Positions 52,801 to 60,773 of a stretch of 64,000 bases of DNA are shown here, piece after piece. The notes below the pieces were generated by a model. The model worked only from the letters and a program-made list of their open reading frames with translations, ran no database searches and was not told where the DNA came from. Source of the stretch: Paraburkholderia ultramafica (GTDB lineage Bacteria > Pseudomonadota > Gammaproteobacteria > Burkholderiales > Burkholderiaceae). Numbering within the stretch: position 1 is the stretch's first letter; the number at the start of each line of letters is the position of its first letter. The stretch is from NCBI RefSeq assembly GCF_902859915.1, contig NZ_CADIKK010000038.1:1-64000 (forward strand). Reading direction: 5' to 3'. The position numbers were made by a program, and so were the translations under genes.

Positions 52801-54970
52801 TGGTGAAGCGCCAGCCCCGGCGCAAATCGTTCCACAGGCGATGGGCGAGCACGCGGTTGATCGCAGTCTTCGCTTCGTCAAGCGCAGCAAAGCCCTTGGG
52901 GTTCTCGTCCAGCATCCAGGCCGCGCGACGGCCCTTGTCCTCGGGATCGAAGCCAAGCGCGCGGCGCAATGCGTCACCGAACTGCTCGTGCCCCAGCCCC
53001 CCGTCCCCGGCGGCGCGCACCGCCCGCAGCATTGCCCCGCGCAGCAAGGTGACGAAGATGAAATCATTGAAATGACCCGACTGGAGCGCCGCGTCCTGCC
53101 GATTGTCGGTAAAGCCCAGTAGCTTGCGCCGCGCCTTTTCGGCGGGGACCTGTCCGCGCTCCATCCAGTCGAGGATGGTGGCGGTGATGAGCGTCGTTGC
53201 CGAACTGCGCCCCTCTGCCGAAAGGCCTGCCAGCTTGTTGATGTCGCGCGCCTGTGGCGGAGGCTGGTTGCGGCAATGCGGGCAGAAGCGGAACTTTCCT
53301 GGAAAGAACCAAGCCCGCACCCCGTCCAGGTTCCCGCGCCCATCAGCGCCGAGCAGCATCATGCGACCATCGTGCTTGCCGCGATGGCTGGATCTCAAGC
53401 GTGGGTCACCGGCATTGGTCAGTTCCAACCAGTCGTCGGGATAATCCCCGGGATCGCCTGCAAACGCGAGCGCGCCATCGGCGTCTGGCACCAGGAAGCC
53501 ATGCTGCCATCCCTCGCTGTCGACACCATCGCGCGGGGTCTGGTCGATTGGGCGGGCGACCACGGTGCCCTCGTGGTCGATCGAAACCGAATGCGCCTCG
53601 TGCCCGCACTCGCGGCAGAAGAACACCGGGTACAGGCGTGCCGCACGATCCTCCCGGTCGTACTTCTCGGCGGCCAGCGCGACGCGGCGGGCTTGCGCGG
53701 GCTGCAAGGTGGCATGAGCATGGCCTGCACCCGAAAGGAAGCGGTGAAGCTTAAAGGCCATGAACGCCTGGTCGCGCTCGTTCTTGCACTCGCTCATCGC
53801 GATGAGGCGGAATTCCAGCGCCTTACGGCAGAGCACGGCGTCAAGGCCGGTATGTTCAGCCAGCGTTGCCGCTGCCTCGGTCAGCGTCTGCGGCTTGCGG
53901 CGGCGGCGTGCTTCCTGCTCGTCAAGGCCAATGTGCATCTCGATCCACACCGCCAGCGGATCGCGGCGATACGCTTCGTAGTCGGCCGGCCCCGGTTCGG
54001 GCTGCAGCACCGATGCGCTGAGCGCCTCAGGCCGCGCCACGCCTTGGGTACAACGCGCGAGACTCTCGGTGATTACGTCGTCCTCGTGGACCGGGCTGCC
54101 GAACAGCGTGGTGCCGACCTTCGCGACCGCCCTGCGCCCGGCATCTTCGTCGCCCGAGGCCATCGTCGCCGAGGTGCCGATACACAGCATGTCCTGCGCG
54201 CCCAGACGCTCGCGCACACGCCGCACCAGCATTGCGACGTCGGCCCCCTGCCTCCCGCGATAGGTATGCAGCTCGTCTAGCACGAGGAACTCCAGCCCCT
54301 CCATGCTGACGACGACTTCCTGGTCGAGGCCGTCCTGCCGGGTCATCAGCAGTTCAAGCATCATGAAGTTGGTCAGGATGATGTCGGGCTTAGCCGACGC
54401 GATGCGCTTGCGTTCCGCGTCGCTCTCCTGGCCGGTGTAGCGCTCGAAGGTCGGCATGAGATGAGAATCGATGCCGCAGCCTTCGATGAATTTCTCGAGT
54501 TCCTCGCGCTGGGAATTGGCCAGCGCGTTCATCGGATAGATCACGATCGCGCGGGTGCGCGGCGCGGCACCGGCGCGCTTGGCCTTAAGGATGCGGTCGA
54601 TTATCGGCACGAAGAAGCACAGCGACTTGCCCGATCCGGTGCCGGTGGTGACGATGTAGTTGCGTCCCTGCAGCGCCTTCGACAGCGACTGGTCCTGGTG
54701 GCGGTGCAGGCTGATCGCCGAGCGACCAGCGCCGACGGCAAAGACCTTCGGCAAGTCCGGGTCGACCACGCCCTCTTCCACCAAATCCACCAGCGCACGG
54801 CCGGGCTCGAAATGCGGATTCACTCCAATTAACGGCTCGGGCCAGAACTTCCCGCTGCGATAGATCGCTTCGACCTGCGTGCGAATATCCTGCGCCCGGA
54901 TCATAGTGAACGAACGAGCGAAAGCTTCATAACGGCTCAGTAAGTCCGCATCGAGGTCGAATACATTCAT
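49856..54970 (-). CDS. Giant DEAD/DEAH helicase with C-terminal DUF1998 (DrmA-DrmB/DruE-like)
   Basis: A 1704-residue protein, first gene of the operon. Walker A is TTGTGSGKSLCFF (~110-120) and the box is LVLDELHTYRGRQGADVA (DELH at 232-235). The helicase C-domain has TMELGVDISQLNVVYLRNAP and NYAQRAGRAGRSGQAALV. The last ~400 residues carry a CxxC...CxxC ribbon and the DUF1998 signature ILLYEATEGGAGVLKRLM with CVAGCYRCLLSYYN cysteines. Class 1 DISARM splits these functions between DrmA (helicase) and DrmB (DUF1998); here they are in one chain, as in DruE of Druantia and MrfA-type helicases. It starts at 54970 with a GGGAAGG ribosome site. Confidence 0.9.
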   Translation of the reverse strand: MNVFDLDADLLSRYEAFARSFTMIRAQDIRTQVEAIYRSGKFWPEPLIGVNPHFEPGRALVDLVEEGVVDPDLPKVFAVGAGRSAISLHRHQDQSLSKALQGRNYIVTTGTGSGKSLCFFVPIIDRILKAKRAGAAPRTRAIVIYPMNALANSQREELEKFIEGCGIDSHLMPTFERYTGQESDAERKRIASAKPDIILTNFMMLELLMTRQDGLDQEVVVSMEGLEFLVLDELHTYRGRQGADVAMLVRRVRERLGAQDMLCIGTSATMASGDEDAGRRAVAKVGTTLFGSPVHEDDVITESLARCTQGVARPEALSASVLQPEPGPADYEAYRRDPLAVWIEMHIGLDEQEARRRRKPQTLTEAAATLAEHTGLDAVLCRKALEFRLIAMSECKNERDQAFMAFKLHRFLSGAGHAHATLQPAQARRVALAAEKYDREDRAARLYPVFFCRECGHEAHSVSIDHEGTVVARPIDQTPRDGVDSEGWQHGFLVPDADGALAFAGDPGDYPDDWLELTNAGDPRLRSSHRGKHDGRMMLLGADGRGNLDGVRAWFFPGKFRFCPHCRNQPPPQARDINKLAGLSAEGRSSATTLITATILDWMERGQVPAEKARRKLLGFTDNRQDAALQSGHFNDFIFVTLLRGAMLRAVRAAGDGGLGHEQFGDALRRALGFDPEDKGRRAAWMLDENPKGFAALDEAKTAINRVLAHRLWNDLRRGWRFTNPNLDQLELIRVDYPGVAMLAQDEESCGGKDQESLSDVQSRGFAILSAIPAERRRAMFRDLFDTMRQGLAVAVDALDPVELEQVGQKSRSVLKDPWAISAEEQYKDLNFLNTLVVGLEAGKHDRVVRVSARSGLARRLVKAAGVEIPLADREPLLEAMLAAAAKHQVVRQFSVGPLAGWRLAPGAVRLKPGEDKPENGKGNAFFAGLYSDIAARLGTPGHLPMAFEAREHTAQVDAMLRELRECRFRFGANDKTRMAEMAGEVRVINEKRDFLPLLYCSPTMELGVDISQLNVVYLRNAPPTPANYAQRAGRAGRSGQAALVVTYCAAQSPHDQYYFERRIDLVAGIVKAPAIDLVNADLLSAHVHAEWLAAAKESLGKSIPDNLDMDDEGLPVKRTTLAAFATATADAAAQARAGRIVASALPAEGTSQIGDPVEFVAALWGESATKFDTAFRRWRELYRSASQDRDEAHRIGQRTGLGAQERREARARYVGADKQVELLASGVSSQSSDFYVYRYLATEGFLPGYNFPRLPLYAFVDADKSSTVLQRPRFLAIAEFGPNSLVYHEGKAYRCNRAKLPSGSRNEDNTLVTRTLKCCQSCGAAHESETQERCVVCNDALTDEGRLSKLYRIENVDAVPGARITANDEDRQRRGFDLRTIFEWDPRRQEDLLLKANASPLAVLCYGPQTKLSRVNLGLRRRKEKAHTGFDIDTLTGRWLKDPEADDDQGEDPKAARRQSIVPVVEDTKNALLVRFDQGLGLSTAQMATLQHALIRAIEAEHVLETGELLGEPLPTREDRKAILLYEATEGGAGVLKRLMDGPERWQRIAEVALDLMHFERGEDGHLHDSADACVAGCYRCLLSYYNQPDHEMIDREDEKVRDVIERMARCERDRVADAAATDDGPWLAALALWNAPAPRSELVAGAAWPLCWPDLLVMAVAGTPPPELVARCAAIGRDLIELPELPGETMPPALAAALGVSA

Positions 54971-54983
54971 CTACCTTCCCCTA

Positions 54984-55002
54984 GTCATGGGCATCCCATG
55001 AC
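54984..55002. promoter_or_regulatory. Palindromic operator candidate before the defence operon
   Basis: GTCATGGG (54984-54991) and CCCATGAC (54995-55002) form a perfect 8-bp inverted repeat with a 3-bp spacer, 14 bp upstream of the first start codon. It could bind a repressor or form a leader hairpin. No regulator gene is adjacent. Confidence 0.5.
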
Positions 55003-55081
55003 AAATGTTGAGCTACACCAACTAGGCCAGATATAGGATTAGTTTGATCGTGGAATCTCAGCCGCAGTGCTTAAGGGCGAC

Positions 55082-55360
55082 GCGGGGCGATGACCCCGAC
55101 ATGCTTATAGAGCGTGGTTCTGGATACCCCATAGCGACGTGCCACGTCCGTCACTTGGATGCCTGGTCGCGAAATAGCGCCTTAATCTCACGCACCTGCA
55201 TCTCCCCTAGTTTGCCCGCAGCACTTCGATTTTCTCAGTCAGCCTCTCAAAGCCGACACCCGAGCACTCCAGATTGGCCACGATCTGTGCTAGGTCAGCC
55301 GCAGGCCCAGGTCTTGGTCATCTGTAGAAGCACGGGCATAGCCTATCCCTTGATTCATTG
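55082..55360 (-). pseudogene. Decayed serine resolvase
   Basis: On the minus strand the start reads MNQGIGYARASTDDQDLGLRLT then a stop, written here in part: GYARASTDDQDLGL is the resolvase N-terminus. After a deletion, AGKLGEMQVREIKALF appears in another frame, and finally the C-terminal helix-turn-helix VTDVARRYGVSRTTLYKHVG in a third. Several frameshifts and a missing catalytic stretch make it non-functional. It is a relic of the transposon border of the island. Confidence 0.75.
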
Positions 55361-55612
55361 ACACTTGCCGGACGTTGAATATTTGATGAAAATTTTAACA
55401 GACGAATGAGCCGTAACGAGCTGACCAGACGACAGCTTGGCCGTGCCCAGAAAACCACCGTTTTCTTGACTAGCCCTCGACACATTTGAGCGAAAGCACC
55501 CCCAGCTCGTCACCCGTACCAACGAGCCACCGTTCCCTTGAAAATATCCATTGCTACTCATACGATGATTTTGCCCAACATGATGAGGGTTCGGCTAACG
55601 CGTGAGGTGACC
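55361..55612. other. Intergenic, no supported gene
   Basis: Only a weak minus-strand frame without a recognisable product. Probably the promoter region for the small gene at 55613. Confidence 0.35.
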
Positions 55613-55753
55613 ATGGCAACAGGAAAGAAAGCCGCGTCCGACGCCGGCAAGCAGCTGCGCGATCCGAAATCGACCAAGAGGCAGAAGGAGGTCGCCGCCT
55701 CGGATCTCGCGCAGCGTAACAGCGCGACGTCAAGTAAGCCAAAGAAGAAGTAA
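55613..55753 (+). CDS. Small basic protein
   Basis: 46 residues (ATGKKAASDAGKQLRDPKST, then QKEVAASDLAQR), rich in Lys, Ala and Ser, with no hydrophobic core. GAGGTGACC precedes the ATG at 55613. Short Lys/Ala/Ser-rich proteins with this 'K-x-Q-K-x-V-A-A-S' pattern are common in alpha- and beta-proteobacteria, without known function. It could be nucleoid-associated. Confidence 0.6.
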   Translation: MATGKKAASDAGKQLRDPKSTKRQKEVAASDLAQRNSATSSKPKKK

Positions 55754-55930
55754 ATTCAGAGGGGCACGGCGCACCCGTTCTTCTGAGCCGGTGCGCCTCG
55801 CTTTCTCGCTGCGAGAGCTATTGATAAAACAGGGCGTGGCTGATGCCCCCGCCAATGCAGACCTCGACGGACTGGGTTCCGAGCCGCGTTTTCCGGGTTG
55901 CCGGTGATGACCAACGGGAAATAGACAAGC

Positions 55931-56302
55931 TCAAGGGCTTGTAGGCGTGCGTGTGCGCGATCCGGCCGGACCTGCCGGTGTGCGCTCACTAGCTTGCTGC
56001 GCTTTGCGCATCTTGCGGTCCAGCCGCCGGGCCTCCGCCTCCAGCGCGTCAATCTGTCGGAGGAACGGGCGCATCTCATCGAGCAGCTGGGCCTCCCGCT
56101 CCCGAAGTTGCGGGACCACGTGCGTGTAATCCCACTCGTATTGTTTCAGGGCGAGCCGCGTATCGGACCACGCGCGATCAATCGGGCGCAGCTTGGCCCG
56201 CAGCTCGCGCAACTCCTGCCAGATGGCTTTCTGCCGTCGTTGGTCGGCCTTGATAAGGGCCATCCGCCGCAGTTCTTCAGCCAATTCGGGGCTTATGGTC
56301 AT
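55931..56302 (-). CDS. Coiled-coil hypothetical protein
   Basis: About 123 residues from the ATG at 56302; the frame is open to 56356 through the tRNA-like sequence. Long helices dominate (ELAEELRRMALIKADQRRQK; LREREAQLLDEMRPFLRQID; ALEAEARRLDRKMRKAQQAS), a continuous coiled coil. The tail is Pro/Arg/Thr-rich. Function unknown. Confidence 0.55.
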   Translation of the reverse strand: MTISPELAEELRRMALIKADQRRQKAIWQELRELRAKLRPIDRAWSDTRLALKQYEWDYTHVVPQLREREAQLLDEMRPFLRQIDALEAEARRLDRKMRKAQQASERTPAGPAGSRTRTPTSP

Positions 56303-56330
56303 GATCCGTGCTTGCTGTTGGAAAAATGGT

Positions 56331-56388
56331 CGAACTCCCGACCTCGGCGTTGCCAACGCCGCGCTCTCCCATCTGAGCTACCCCCCGT
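56331..56388 (-). other. tRNA-like 5' part (alanine-type), broken
   Basis: On the minus strand: GGGGGTAGCTCAGATGGGAG-type D-arm, anticodon arm CGGCG-TTGGCAA-CGCCG (anticodon GGC) and variable AGGTC, then GGGAG-TTCGACC of the T-arm. The 3' half of the T-stem and acceptor do not pair, so the gene is truncated or recombined after the T-loop. It may mark another former attachment site. Confidence 0.55.
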
Positions 56389-56917
56389 CGGGCGCAACGA
56401 ATGTAATCGTAATCTATCCCATGCCCGATTTAAGAATGACAGTTTTTTTGCCTACCGCACCCGGAGAGCCTTATGCAGCAAGGATGTGTGCCGGTTCGAG
56501 TCCCGGATACCCAATCAAAGCGGCGCATCTAATTGACCTTAGACCCCTGGCACCCCATGCAGGTACGCTAGGCCAATGCTGACGCGGATGACGCAACGCC
56601 TCATATACCAACAAAAAGCAAAACCGCCCCCGCGATCACCGACGGGGACCGGCCGCCGTCAGGCGCAGTCCGGCCACAACCCGCCGTTCATACGCGTCCT
56701 TGATCGGACGTTCCGGCGTCGACTCTCCAACTGCAATCGGCCATCCGATTTTCAAAGACGAACTCTTCGACATCGGCACGACCTACTTCTCGACGCTTAT
56801 TGAAAGTCGGGTCACTCAAGTGTGCGAACTAGGCATTTGCTCCGTAGAGGACTTGAGCGACTCCAATAGACCGCTGTAGACGGGTGATTTTTCGATTTCT
56901 GGCTGCATACCGTGATA
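56389..56917. other. Intergenic with a second tRNA-like scrap and repeat debris
   Basis: 56486-56516 (+) contains GCCGG-TTCGAGT-CCCGG, a T-arm-like element followed by ATACCCA, perhaps another tRNA remnant. 56640-56770 carries decayed dispersed-repeat words. No coding gene supported. Confidence 0.4.
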
Positions 56918-57769
56918 TCACCTGCTGAATGTCCATATATAGCTATCGGCCGAGACTTCCGTCTTTGCGATCTTTAATACTTGTTGAGCGTCCGCTAACG
57001 ACACCCACGCTGCCATCATGATGCCCATGTAAGGATTCCCCTGGAAGTGGTCATAAAGAACAAAATCATATCTGGGAAATTTCTTGCGTAATTTGTCGAT
57101 AGTTTCTTTGCCACTTGTTTCGTCGGAAACGGATTTTACGATCACAAAATACTGATGCGCGGAATCTGATGGGGACGACGGGAGATAACGGAGCGCCCAT
57201 CCGGCAGCCCCTTCTTCTGGTGGGATTGCCACAAGGTCCACGTTGCTTACTTGTGTCTTCACAGTAATTCGCTCGCTCTTTGGCGGGACAGCGTGAGAAT
57301 CACTAACCCTTCTCTCTGTCTCTGCTTTAGGCGCGTCTATGATTTTGATACCTGTTGGGGACACTGATTTCGGGTCGAGCGCCTTTTCCGCCTCTAAATA
57401 TTGATTGATCTTCTCTGTCGGCGTCGCAGAACTTTGTTTTATCGTTTTGCATACAATCGTCCACGCGGCGTATCGAAGTACCACTTGATCAGCATTGGGG
57501 AACTGCGTGATAACTGTATCAACCTTTTCCTTTACGGAAACTCCAATTTTCAAACCAACTAACTTCGCAGCAATACCTTCAATCCCGAGTTTTGTATCTG
57601 CGACCTTTTCAGTGGACACTGTAGTGGGTGCGTCACCACAATCGTGATCTTGCGCAATTGCTACGATGGGCAATAGCAATGCACCTAGGACGCATGCGAT
57701 CCGCCGTCGATTCGATAGCCGAAGATAAATCTTTTTCGAACTAGGCGTGACAGTCAAGGATATAAGCAT
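56918..57769 (-). CDS. Exported protein with SPOR-like C-terminal region
   Basis: A 283-residue protein. After ~25 polar residues a signal-peptide-like stretch (IACVLGALLLPIVAIAQ) ends near residue 40, then DHDCGDAP. The C-terminal ~80 residues (YFVIVKSVSDETSGKETIDK; LRKKFPRYDFVLYDHFQGN) have the beta-alpha-beta rhythm and length of SPOR-type peptidoglycan-binding domains, though this is weak. Probably periplasmic. Low GC. Function unknown. Confidence 0.65.
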   Translation of the reverse strand: MLISLTVTPSSKKIYLRLSNRRRIACVLGALLLPIVAIAQDHDCGDAPTTVSTEKVADTKLGIEGIAAKLVGLKIGVSVKEKVDTVITQFPNADQVVLRYAAWTIVCKTIKQSSATPTEKINQYLEAEKALDPKSVSPTGIKIIDAPKAETERRVSDSHAVPPKSERITVKTQVSNVDLVAIPPEEGAAGWALRYLPSSPSDSAHQYFVIVKSVSDETSGKETIDKLRKKFPRYDFVLYDHFQGNPYMGIMMAAWVSLADAQQVLKIAKTEVSADSYIWTFSR

Positions 57770-58625
57770 TTAAATCACCTGTTTTGATTCAATCAGCACA
57801 AGTCGAAGTATTTCAATGAGCGGCCCCGTGATTCCAACTTTTTTACTGGTCAACTCCGGGTGTAGTTTTTGCGAGCAAAAAGTTGAAGATGATCCCATAA
57901 GGGCCCACCGTTGCTCTGTGAGACCTTTCTCAACCTCTTTTTGGTGAAGATATCCTTGTAGAAGAATTTACGAGTGTCCTTTGCATTGGTAGGTATCGGA
58001 AGCGACGATTTCAAGACTTATCTGTGTGCTAACGCACAAAATGGGCTGAATTCTCGCAAATCAAGGCGTGCAGTACGGATTTCAGAATACTTGTCGGGCT
58101 ATTTCTCTGGGCGCGGGTATCTTGGGAGTAGAGCGCCCCCTGTAGGATTTGATTGTCGCTTTTGTGCCCGCAGTATTGGTAACCAGCCGTCGAGGGGGAT
58201 TTCGGTACACTCGAATGCCGACATGGCCGACTTCCTCCCGTCGAACATGCAGGTTTGGCGCCCCTTGGAACGACGGGGATGAGCGGTGCACGAATGGGAG
58301 CTATTGGCCGTTCCACCGGTTGGAATAGGACGCCACAAAGCTGCCGCTGCCGAACGGCTGCTTGCGTGAACGAGGGTGAACGCGTACAACCGGGCACTTT
58401 CTGCTGCTCGCCTGAGCCGTGCAGCGGTCATTCGCCGGTTGTTTCACCCCGCAACCAGCCCGATGGCCAACGCGCGGATGTCTGCCTTGTAAGCACTTAA
58501 GCACCTCGCGACGGCCGTAGGTGACGTTCGCGCGCGTCGGCGATCATGGGACTAACGGAGAGATCACGGGAGATTATGTTCACGATCACGCGATCACGGA
58601 CAGGATGCATCTGGATCTCGCGGAT

Positions 58626-58720
58626 TGGCGACGACTTGCCGACCGATACGCCGCGAATGGCCGTTCCAGTTTGCGATCGGCTACAGCCCTCGCGTTGGGT
58701 CGAAAGGCAGTTGTGGGTCG
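58626..58720 (-). repeat. Dispersed intergenic repeat, type 2, copy 2
   Basis: Inverted copy of 27951-28045 (about 85 percent identical by eye). The copies are 30 kb apart in two different accessory regions. Confidence 0.75.
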
Positions 58721-58860
58721 AGGCCGTGTGAAAACACGTGCTGAATGCGGCATTCTAAAAAATCGACCCTTCAGATCGCGCTGCATCGGCTTGGCAGCGA
58801 CTCGGGAAGGGTAAAGCGACACCCGAAAACCGAGTGCTTTTGCGTTTTCACACGCCCTCG
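58719..58860. repeat. MITE-like element, ~142 bp
   Basis: CGAGGCCGTGTGAAAAC (58719-58735) and GTTTTCACACGCCCTCG (58844-58860) are 17-bp inverted ends with one mismatch. The interior has no coding capacity. The ends resemble the GTGTGAAAAC-type termini of IS5/IS1182-like elements in this host group, so a full-length element could mobilise it. Confidence 0.65.
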
Positions 58861-58982
58861 GTCGGGAAGCGCCGATCGCCGTCTGGCCGAGCCCGGCCAC
58901 GAACGGCCATTCGACACCGCCTCGTAGATCGAGGACAATTCCAGTCCGATTTCTCGACAGCCGTCCTTTACACAACGAACCC

Positions 58983-59428
58983 ATGAAATCCGTTCGATAC
59001 AGTTTTTTATCGATCATGTGTGCCCTCGCACTGGTTTCTCGCACACTTCAGACGCACAGCCGTTCCCCAAAGCCATGACGGAGTTACACATTGCAGATGG
59101 CGGCGTTTACTCGACCGATTGGAAAGTCTATCCAATTCGCGTCGGAAAAATCGTCATGACGAGCCATAAACCTGAACAGATGATTCTGGGACTCTTCGAG
59201 GATGGTATAGGCGGCGGGTTTCAGGGAATAGTGCAGATCTACTGCGATCAACCGGTCACATCCTTCCTGCCGACCGGTTCAAGCGGCGAGCAACATTTCA
59301 ATAACGTCTCATTGAAAGAAATGATAAAAAGCGAAGCGCTTCCCCGCAAACTCGTCAATAACATCTTCGCTCTTTTTTGCGAAAATTCTTCGCTGAGTCC
59401 GGCCGATCTCAACATGAGCCGTCACTGA
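58983..59428 (+). pseudogene. Exported hypothetical protein, frameshifted near the signal peptide
   Basis: From 58983 the sequence encodes a signal peptide, MKSVRYSFLSIMCALALVS. The mature part lies in another frame: AQPFPKAMTELHIADGGVYS, then FEDGIGGGFQGIVQIYCDQP and the C-terminus to 59428. The two frames meet near 59045. Either a frameshift inactivated the gene or the protein starts later (ATG at 59075, no good ribosome site). The mature part, ~117 residues, is beta-rich and of unknown family. Confidence 0.55.
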
Positions 59429-59589
59429 CGCCCAGCTCATGGGAAACCATTGGGAGGCCCGCTAGATGATTTTCAATCGACGCGGATGTTCGTTTTCGAA
59501 TTTTCGCGCGGAAGCGCTGCTGAGGCTGGACATCTCGATTTCAAAGTTTTTTCGAAATTTGTTGGCGTGATGGCTGGAAGAGGAGGATC

Positions 59590-60093
59590 TCAAGCGATGG
59601 CGTGGGCGCACGAACGCTTCGCACCCCTCGAGAAAAAAGCCCGAAGGAGGCTCATCGTAACGTGTGCGACCGCGCAAGGATGCGCAAGGCACTCGTCCAC
59701 CTGCCTACTGCGAGCCTGACCGTAAAGACACCATTCACAGAAGTGTTCGCAATTATTTGTCAGGAGGCTATATTGATTTTCACCCAACCGTGAGCGAGCA
59801 CGGTCCACGGCTTCCTTCTGATCATAGGTTGGGCGATGGCTTGGTTCGATCCAGACCTCATGGCCGGCAGCGAAGAATGCCATAGGGGCTTCCTCAACCG
59901 GTCCTAGATGGAAAGACCTGGCAAATCCGGCGTAGTGCACGACATTGCCGTTGCCCACATAAATCCCATGGTGGCTATAACCGCTGCGCGGCGATATCAA
60001 ATGGGCGCCGAGTGCCGGCTCCTCGCGAAGACCCACGCTCAGCCAGTTTTGCACGGTGCCAGTACCGCGCATTTGGATGGTGACTTGTTCCAT
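59590..60093 (-). CDS. LRAT/NlpC-like thiol protein
   Basis: A 167-residue protein. The core fits LRAT-type papain-like proteins: GAHLISPRSGYSHHGIYVGN (catalytic His in the H-x-G-I-Y-V-G motif), GNVVHYAG, and later SLLTNNCEHFCEWCLYG with the N-C-E-H-F nucleophile box. LRAT-like enzymes transfer acyl groups or cleave lipids or peptides through the Cys. No signal peptide. Its own promoter region separates it from the gene at 60225. Confidence 0.8.
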   Translation of the reverse strand: MEQVTIQMRGTGTVQNWLSVGLREEPALGAHLISPRSGYSHHGIYVGNGNVVHYAGFARSFHLGPVEEAPMAFFAAGHEVWIEPSHRPTYDQKEAVDRARSRLGENQYSLLTNNCEHFCEWCLYGQARSRQVDECLAHPCAVAHVTMSLLRAFFSRGAKRSCAHAIA

Positions 60094-60224
60094 GATTAAA
60101 CTCCGGCAAAGCGGTTGGCACCTTAATTAAATCTGGCAGAGGGACGCAACGTATCAGAAATTAAAATGAGGCACAGTGGCAAGGTATGTGCCTCAAAATA
60201 TAGGTGTGTTTGTGCGACGTTGAT

Positions 60225-60566
60225 TTAATCGGAGGAAATTGTGTAGCGAATAATTTCACAGACGTTTACATTCCTCTTATAGACAGTCTGCCCGTCTTCC
60301 ATGATGGATTTAAAGTTAAAAAAGCAATGGCGAGGATCACCGTCATAGGCATTGATTAAGACATTGTAACCAGAGGGCAACGTTTGAATGCCCAGTAGAT
60401 CTGGGCCCCTTGGATCGCCCAGATGTGTTGCGTAAAATTCGACAACCGCCTGGTCGGTTTCATTAACAAGAAAGAATTGGTGATTACTAATTGCGTGTGC
60501 AGACGCCGCGGCACCTGCCACAGATAATGCAGTCACAATTTTTGCAATACTAGCAGAGATTTTCAT
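60225..60566 (-). CDS. Small exported protein
   Basis: A 113-residue protein with a clear signal peptide (KISASIAKIVTALSVAGAAA, cleavage after SAHA). A compact beta-rich mature domain follows (HQFFLVNETDQAVVEFYATH) with two cysteines, C-F-F near residue 80 and V-C-E near 103, likely a disulfide. A GGAG ribosome site precedes the ATG at 60566. Unknown function, low GC. Confidence 0.7.
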   Translation of the reverse strand: MKISASIAKIVTALSVAGAAASAHAISNHQFFLVNETDQAVVEFYATHLGDPRGPDLLGIQTLPSGYNVLINAYDGDPRHCFFNFKSIMEDGQTVYKRNVNVCEIIRYTISSD

Positions 60567-60773
60567 GATTAACTCCGAGTCCAATTTGGGTATCGATTTG
60601 TCGGCGGGTTGTCGGCTCATCGATGACTGTAGTGTTGTCCTTGCAGGCGCACCGCGAAACCCTCGACACCAGGGGGAATCGGCTTTTCTGGAAGAGTACG
60701 AAATGGGTCCCTACGAAAGGAGGGTACCAATTGTGATCAAACGCAGTAATATGAAGTATAAATAGGGGCAGCC

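Larger units (their letters stand above)
57770..58982. other. 1.2-kb region of repeats, no supported gene
   Basis: Open frames are short and lack ribosome sites. The region contains a type 2 dispersed repeat (58626-58720) directly followed by a MITE-like element (58719-58860). The first 200 bp are AT-rich and hold the promoter of the gene at 56918. Confidence 0.55.

Noticed and set aside
57974..58500. Several short open frames in the repeat-rich gap
   Set aside because: No ribosome sites, atypical composition, and overlap with dispersed repeats.
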